Of a stretch of DNA of 8,720 nt, positions 4,900 to 8,720 are shown one piece after another. The notes beneath the pieces were generated by a model, which was given only the letters and a program-made list of their open reading frames with translations, did no database searches and was not told the origin of the DNA. Origin of the DNA: Bacteroidota bacterium (GTDB taxonomy: Bacteria; Bacteroidota; Bacteroidia; Flavobacteriales; Flavobacteriaceae); contig CANINJ010000069.1 of the NCBI GenBank assembly GCA_947468985.1, forward strand, positions 1 through 8,720, written 5' to 3'. A program made the position numbers and the translations under genes. The stretch's first letter is position 1, and each line of letters starts with the position of its first letter.

Positions 4900-6210
4900 T
4901 TACTTGGCATCATCGTTCCACATTTCTCTAATAGTTACGAATTTTCCATTTACTTTCTTCCAAATAGTAACGTATTTACCCGTGCTTTTTACCTTTCCGG
5001 ATGCATCCTTTCTAATTGTTTTTCCGATTTCAGTTACGGTATTTTCATCACCAAAAACATCAGTAGTTTCGCTGGTACTAGTAAATCCTTTTTTCTTAAT
5101 GGATTTTTCGTCTTCCATATCTTTTTTAATTGCTTCTTTACCAGTGATGATGTTTTGGTTGTTAGGAAGTCTTACAGCATCATCAGCATAAAGTTTTAAC
5201 AAGCTGTCCAAATCACCCGAGTTAAAATAGGTATCCCAGCTTTTTTCTAATGCTATAATTTCTGCTTTAATGGCAGCCATTTTTTCTTCTTTAGAAACAT
5301 GTTTTGCATCTTTCCCAAAGCTATTAACGCTTGTTATTTTTCCGTCTAAATCATAAGAATATTGTAGAGATTGATCTCTATTTCCTATAGTCCCATCTTT
5401 CATTTCCCATTTTACTGATGCACTAACCATTATTCCAGAAACTGGGTCTGTATCAGAAATTTTAAAAGGTAAAATTCCGTTAATTTTCAAGTTTACGGAT
5501 TTTGTATTATCAAAATATTTGATCCAACTTTTATTTGATATTTTTTCAAACTTTCCATTGGAATGATAGTATTTTAAAGAATCTGCAAAAAACTTAGAAT
5601 AAGCCTCACCATCCATTTTATTAAAGGCTTCGGCCATTTTCTCGATTGTTTCAACTTCACCTCTATTTGAAAATGTAAATGTGGCAGTACTGTCTTTCAA
5701 GTAAATTTTGCCACCATCTGTTAATCCAAATTCATTCGTTTTAGGAACATTTTGAAATTGCAAAAAGTCACTTATTTTTCCGGCTTTGTTAATTGTATAC
5801 AATTCAAAAAGGTATAACTTTTGTTTAGAACCATTTTTCCAAATGCGGTCTTCTTGAGATATTGAAAAAACAAGATCTTCATTAGACCCTTTAATTCTTA
5901 GAGGCACCATTGCAAATGGTTGTTGGTTTAAAGACTTCATCGACTTGTGCCAATTGTTACTAAAAGCGCTAGATTCTTTTACCATTTTTTCAGAGTAAAA
6001 TGATAAATCTTTTTTGGGATCATTTGAATTGTATGCTTTCATGCTTTCTAAAACTATATTCATTGCTTTGTCACTGCCTAAAACATACGTTTTGTTTTTG
6101 TCTTTTCCTTCTTGAAATATTTTTCCGGCAGATACAACGTTTTGACCAATTGCAACAGTTGAAAATGTTAAAAGGATAAATGCTGAAATATTTTTGATTG
6201 TGTTTTTCAT
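4900..6210 (-). CDS. Secreted protein with three tandem NTF2-like domains (C-terminal DUF4440)
   Basis: A 436-residue exported protein. The signal peptide MKNTIKNISAFILLTFSTVAIG is probably cleaved before Gln23, with no lipobox, so it should be free in the periplasm or secreted. Three domains of NTF2/SnoaL type can be traced. The first is about 45-155 (AMNIVLESMKAYNSNDPKK, ending LYTINKAGKISDFLQF). The second is about 185-300 (IEKMAEAFNKMDGEAYSKFF, ending LQYSYDLDGKITSVNSF). The third is about 311-436 (LEKSWDTYFNSGDLDSLLKLYADDA, ending GKYVTIWKKVNGKFVTIREM). The third is a clear DUF4440 domain closely matching the lipoprotein at 3646-4116. The first two are assigned from their repeated pattern of helix plus terminal 'D.dGKI' hairpin and are less certain. 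It follows an NTF2-like lipoprotein gene by 23 bases and shares its promoter. No enzymatic residues can be named with confidence; ligand binding or scaffold roles are as likely as catalysis. Confidence 0.88.
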   Translation of the reverse strand: MKNTIKNISAFILLTFSTVAIGQNVVSAGKIFQEGKDKNKTYVLGSDKAMNIVLESMKAYNSNDPKKDLSFYSEKMVKESSAFSNNWHKSMKSLNQQPFAMVPLRIKGSNEDLVFSISQEDRIWKNGSKQKLYLFELYTINKAGKISDFLQFQNVPKTNEFGLTDGGKIYLKDSTATFTFSNRGEVETIEKMAEAFNKMDGEAYSKFFADSLKYYHSNGKFEKISNKSWIKYFDNTKSVNLKINGILPFKISDTDPVSGIMVSASVKWEMKDGTIGNRDQSLQYSYDLDGKITSVNSFGKDAKHVSKEEKMAAIKAEIIALEKSWDTYFNSGDLDSLLKLYADDAVRLPNNQNIITGKEAIKKDMEDEKSIKKKGFTSTSETTDVFGDENTVTEIGKTIRKDASGKVKSTGKYVTIWKKVNGKFVTIREMWNDDAK

Positions 6211-6233
6211 TTTGATTTTTTTTAAATTTATAA

Positions 6234-6740
6234 TTATTTGCTAGTTAAGTAATTCATTAACCCTGAGAAATCTCCATATCCTTGTTGGTAGAGAATTTTC
6301 CCATCAGCATCAAAATCATAGGCTTCATACATTTTTAATCTGCCTGATTTGGCTTCGGTAGAATCGGTTTTTTCGGTACTAATTTCCCACGTAGAATAAA
6401 TACGTACAGAACCATCAGCTTCTTTTGTAATTGGATTTACTCCTGGTAAAAACACAGGAACGGAATCTAACAATTTGAAGTTAAAAAATTTCAAAGCTTT
6501 ACTGTCTCCGATTTTAAATTCATCTAATGAAATGGTGTCTTTGGCGCCGTACCAAGTATTCAATGATTTGAAATCTTTTGAGAAAGACGAATAATCTACT
6601 TTTTCACTCTGAATACCTTGAATGTAGGCTAAAACAGTTTTAGAATTTTTTTCGAATGCTTCATTGGCAGCCGAATCGCTTTTTGATTTACAAGATGCAA
6701 ATAAAAGAGTCACAAATAATGCAGAATAGATTAATTTCAT
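6234..6740 (-). CDS. NTF2-like lipoprotein
   Basis: A 168-residue lipoprotein and the first gene of a two-gene operon. The leader MKLIYSALFVTLLFASC has a lipobox with Cys17. The mature part, after a Ser/Lys/Asp-rich linker, is a SnoaL-like/NTF2-type domain ending in YEAYDFDADGKILYQQGYGD and FSGLMNYL, a C terminus typical of nuclear-transport-factor-2-like proteins in flavobacteria. The middle part (DSVPVFLPGVNPITKEADG then STWEIS) resembles the second domain of the downstream three-domain protein (LPFKISDTDPVSGIMV, VKWEMKDG), which suggests a common origin. The residues after the Cys (KSKSD) do not match a lipoprotein surface-export signal, so a periplasm-facing location is more likely. A good promoter lies 25 bases upstream. 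Function is unknown. Confidence 0.88.
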   Translation of the reverse strand: MKLIYSALFVTLLFASCKSKSDSAANEAFEKNSKTVLAYIQGIQSEKVDYSSFSKDFKSLNTWYGAKDTISLDEFKIGDSKALKFFNFKLLDSVPVFLPGVNPITKEADGSVRIYSTWEISTEKTDSTEAKSGRLKMYEAYDFDADGKILYQQGYGDFSGLMNYLTSK

Positions 6741-6764
6741 AATTGAGGGTTTTTAAATTTAATT

Positions 6765-6794
6765 CAAATGTAAAATATTACTTTTAATAAACAA
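6765..6794 (-). promoter_or_regulatory. Promoter of the two-gene NTF2 operon
   Basis: On the minus strand TTG (6794 to 6792), 19 bases, then TACATTTG (6772 to 6765). The -7 box is identical to that of the tRNA-Leu promoter. The start point would be near 6759, giving a short leader of about 18 bases before the ATG at 6740. Confidence 0.72.
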
Positions 6795-6816
6795 GTAAAA
6801 ATATAAATAACTTTTG

Positions 6817-6839
6817 TTTCGAAAGTAATTTCATATGAA
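6817..6839. repeat. Pair of short palindromes upstream of the two-gene operon
   Basis: TTTCGAAA (6817-6824) and TTCATATGAA (6830-6839) are perfect palindromes 5 bases apart, about 25-45 bases beyond the -33 box. They could be an upstream activator site; with no second copy at the other promoter this is only a note. Confidence 0.35.
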
Positions 6840-6856
6840 TTAGGATTGCTATAAAC

Positions 6857-6892
6857 AAAAAAACCCGACACTTTCGTATCGGATTTTTTTTT
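6857..6892 (-). terminator. Terminator after the usher-like gene
   Basis: Stem CCGA/TCGG (6865-6868/6879-6882) continues past one C-A mismatch to AC/GT around loop TTTC, and is flanked by 7 A (6857-6863) and 9 T (6884-6892) that also pair. This A-tract hairpin T-tract form works in both directions. It ends the transcript of the usher-like gene, whose stop is 54 bases away, and separates it from the NTF2 operon. Confidence 0.82.
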
Positions 6893-6946
6893 GCTTCCTC
6901 TTGGAGAAAGTAAATAATAAGCTGATTTTTTTAAATAAATATGTAT

Positions 6947-8720
6947 TTAGAACTCCTTTTTATTTTCCCTTACTATAAAATCAATGCCATCAACTATATC
7001 ACCTTCTTCTAATTTCTTAATCGTAAAATACCTGCAGGCTGGTTCCGCAACAAAATCAAGATTCTTCAGCTGTTCTGGATCTATACATGCCCTGTATTCT
7101 CCTGGTTTAAGTCCCAGTTTATAGAGGTAGCCATCTGATTCTGAAAGTATTTCTGTCACTAGTTTATCACTGTCTTTTTTATATATTTTTATCGAAATTC
7201 GACCAATTCCTTTCAAGGAATTTTCTTTTTCTATATAAGTCATGCCACTAATTTCTCCCATCGAGAGAATGGGCACGTCGACCCGTTTGAACTGGTTGGG
7301 ATCTACTAAAACTTGATATGTTTTGAGTTTAAATCTCCAAGCAATGTTATCTAAATCAGCATCATCGAATGTTACGATATATTTAGTAAACGAATTCAGA
7401 TTTGGAATCCGCACAATGGTATCATTCTTACTAAAAACTGTCCTTCCACCATTTACTTTGGCAGCAGTTATTTTTACTAAATGTTCCCCATTATCTAAAA
7501 TACCATTTTGATTTAAATCTAGGAATGGATACAGCAGAATACCGCCCCTACTAATGGAAGAATTAACATTAGAATGAATATAGCCATTGCCTCCTCCAAA
7601 AGCCAAACTTCCTTGCGCACTTATTGAATTACCGCTATCAAGTTTGCTTTGTGAGGTTGAAACCGTAGCTCTTGCAAATGAAAAATCGTATTTGCAGCCT
7701 ACATTTAAATAAAAATCATTTGACTGAATGTTCCGTTGAAAAGAAGCCGAAATAAAACCTTTTGCGACTCTTTTCTCCAGCTCTGCCCTGTAGGATAGTA
7801 AAACAGCATCAGTAGCATTATAACGAGCAATTGATCGTAAAACATAATTATTCTTAAAGGTATACGAGAATGCTAAATCGCTTGTGGTATATGGGGATTT
7901 TTGATTAACCCAATTCAGCTGTGTCAATACATTAGCATTAAATCGCTTATAGTAGGTCGAAAATGTCAAATTAGAATAATTATAATTAAAGGTATTATAA
8001 ACCAGTTGAGAATAATCCAATCTAAAATAACCATTTACTTTTTTATACTTAAACGGAATAGATAGCCTTGCTTTTCGTTCTTCGGAAGCATTAAATATAG
8101 TTGCTTTTTGTCCGTCAACATATTTAGCATAATCAAGCTCTAATAAAACATCTTTTGTTATGTAATAATTTAGCAAGCCCGATGTTCTTACCCCGTGGGC
8201 ATATTCCCCGTTTATAATTAACCTATTAAAAGGCTGAACAGTTGCCCTTGCAAAAGGAATTATATCTTCACCAGGCAAAGACGATAGGTACTCTAGTCCA
8301 CCACCAACAGTGAAAAAATGATTGACCCCATAATTAAACTCCCCTTTTGCAAAATGGCTACCAGCACTATTTTCCACTATAGCTGCAGATAAGGCGTATT
8401 CAAACTCATTGACAGGCATAACCGTGTAAGGAACATTCATTTCCCGTTCTTCGGTCCGTTCTTCTCCAGTAGGACCGTAGTATCTTAGTTTTATGGTGGT
8501 AAAACCATAAACAATAGGAACCTTAAATATAAAGGCTCCAGAAGCATCAGCTGTTACAAAGTCAATCAATATATCATTGATGTACAACTCCACAATCCAA
8601 TTAGGTTCCGTAATTTCATTGATAATATAACTCCCTTTTGCTTTTCGTACAGTGGTAGGTGTATTGCGAATACTAGCACCTATTATTGGAGCATTTATAA
8701 ACGAAATAGTTGGAACACTT
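6947..8720 (-). CDS. Usher-like outer-membrane beta-barrel protein, 5'-partial
   Basis: The reading frame stays open from the stop at 6947-6949 to the window edge, so the N-terminal part is missing. Of the 590 visible residues, about 30-100 form an Ig-like plug/linker-type region: the motif GFTTIKLRYYGPTGEERTEE (72-91) followed by V-P-x5-P resembles fimbrial outer-membrane ushers. About 105-395 are alternating aromatic beta strands, consistent with a transmembrane barrel. DLNQNGILDNGE (401-412) is a Dx[DN]xNGxxDxGE calcium-type loop, as in SdrD-B-like and usher C-terminal domains. About 488-590 looks like a carboxypeptidase-regulatory-like Ig domain (GEISGMTYIE, then LKPGEYRACIDPE). The role would be secretion or assembly of a surface appendage in the outer membrane. 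The usher assignment rests on motif resemblance only; another multidomain outer-membrane protein is possible. A GTG at 8591-8593 could mimic a start but sits inside a coherent domain. Confidence 0.65.
   Translation of the reverse strand, partial: SVPTISFINAPIIGASIRNTPTTVRKAKGSYIINEITEPNWIVELYINDILIDFVTADASGAFIFKVPIVYGFTTIKLRYYGPTGEERTEEREMNVPYTVMPVNEFEYALSAAIVENSAGSHFAKGEFNYGVNHFFTVGGGLEYLSSLPGEDIIPFARATVQPFNRLIINGEYAHGVRTSGLLNYYITKDVLLELDYAKYVDGQKATIFNASEERKARLSIPFKYKKVNGYFRLDYSQLVYNTFNYNYSNLTFSTYYKRFNANVLTQLNWVNQKSPYTTSDLAFSYTFKNNYVLRSIARYNATDAVLLSYRAELEKRVAKGFISASFQRNIQSNDFYLNVGCKYDFSFARATVSTSQSKLDSGNSISAQGSLAFGGGNGYIHSNVNSSISRGGILLYPFLDLNQNGILDNGEHLVKITAAKVNGGRTVFSKNDTIVRIPNLNSFTKYIVTFDDADLDNIAWRFKLKTYQVLVDPNQFKRVDVPILSMGEISGMTYIEKENSLKGIGRISIKIYKKDSDKLVTEILSESDGYLYKLGLKPGEYRACIDPEQLKNLDFVAEPACRYFTIKKLEEGDIVDGIDFIVRENKKEF
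7484..7519 (-). other. Calcium-type DxNxNGxxDxGE loop in the usher-like protein
   Basis: These codons specify Asp401, Asn403, Asn405, Asp409 and Glu412 (numbering of the visible part). Their spacing is that of EF-hand-like calcium loops found in dockerin, SdrD-B and usher C-terminal domains. The loop falls exactly at the border between barrel and C-terminal Ig-like region. Confidence 0.6.

Noticed and set aside
4888..5199. Plus-strand open frames opposite the three-domain gene, and similar ones at 423-660, 972-1341, 1681-1998, 3196-3381 and 7323-7511
   Set aside because: They lie antisense to well-supported genes, have Phe/Cys/Ser-rich compositions typical of reversed low-GC coding DNA, and show no family motifs.
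8591..8593. GTG as the start codon of the usher-like gene
   Set aside because: The frame is open upstream to the window edge and encodes residues that continue the same domain. A signal peptide, needed for an outer-membrane protein, is absent after the GTG.

Overview
The window looks like chromosomal DNA of a low-GC Bacteroidota, most likely a Flavobacterium-type flavobacterium. The reasons are the strong A+T bias, start codons without Shine-Dalgarno sequences, several promoters of the Bacteroidota type (TTG, then TAnnTTTG), Lys-rich lipoprotein leaders (MKK...LFxxCK) and signal peptides that put Gln right after the cleavage site. The species cannot be named from this sequence.

Layout. (1) 1-198: a tRNA-Leu(UAG) gene with its own promoter and a strong terminator. 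(2) 351-4199: a five-gene operon on the minus strand, read right to left. It encodes a DUF4440 lipoprotein, a secreted beta-lactamase-fold serine hydrolase/esterase, a secreted alpha/beta hydrolase, an NTF2-like lipoprotein and a SnoaL-like lipoprotein, and ends at a hairpin terminator (351-386). (3) 4117-4345: a divergent control region with two back-to-back promoters and inverted repeats lying on and between their -33 elements. (4) 4346-4825: a plus-strand HxlR-family regulator. (5) 4841-4873: a two-way terminator shared by the regulator and the next operon. (6) 4900-6794: a minus-strand two-gene operon encoding an NTF2-like lipoprotein and a secreted protein that appears to hold three tandem NTF2-like domains. 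(7) 6857-8720: a terminator and the 3' part of a large outer-membrane usher-like beta-barrel gene whose 5' end lies beyond the window.

How the genes may work together. All seven products of the two minus-strand operons have export signals, and five of them are built from the NTF2/SnoaL/DUF4440 fold, about seven such domains in all. Two secreted hydrolases sit in the same transcription unit, and a one-Cys-type HxlR regulator is divergently transcribed from it. The simplest inference is an inducible cell-envelope module that binds, hydrolyses or otherwise deals with a small molecule and is controlled by the HxlR protein. The substrate is unknown. I know of no named system with this composition, so this is the best candidate for something undescribed here. 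The usher-like gene has its own terminator and is probably unrelated.

Stretches without genes: 191-350 holds nothing recognisable apart from the flanking terminators, and 6741-6946 holds a promoter, two short palindromes and a terminator. No CRISPR array, insertion sequence, rRNA or phage gene was seen.
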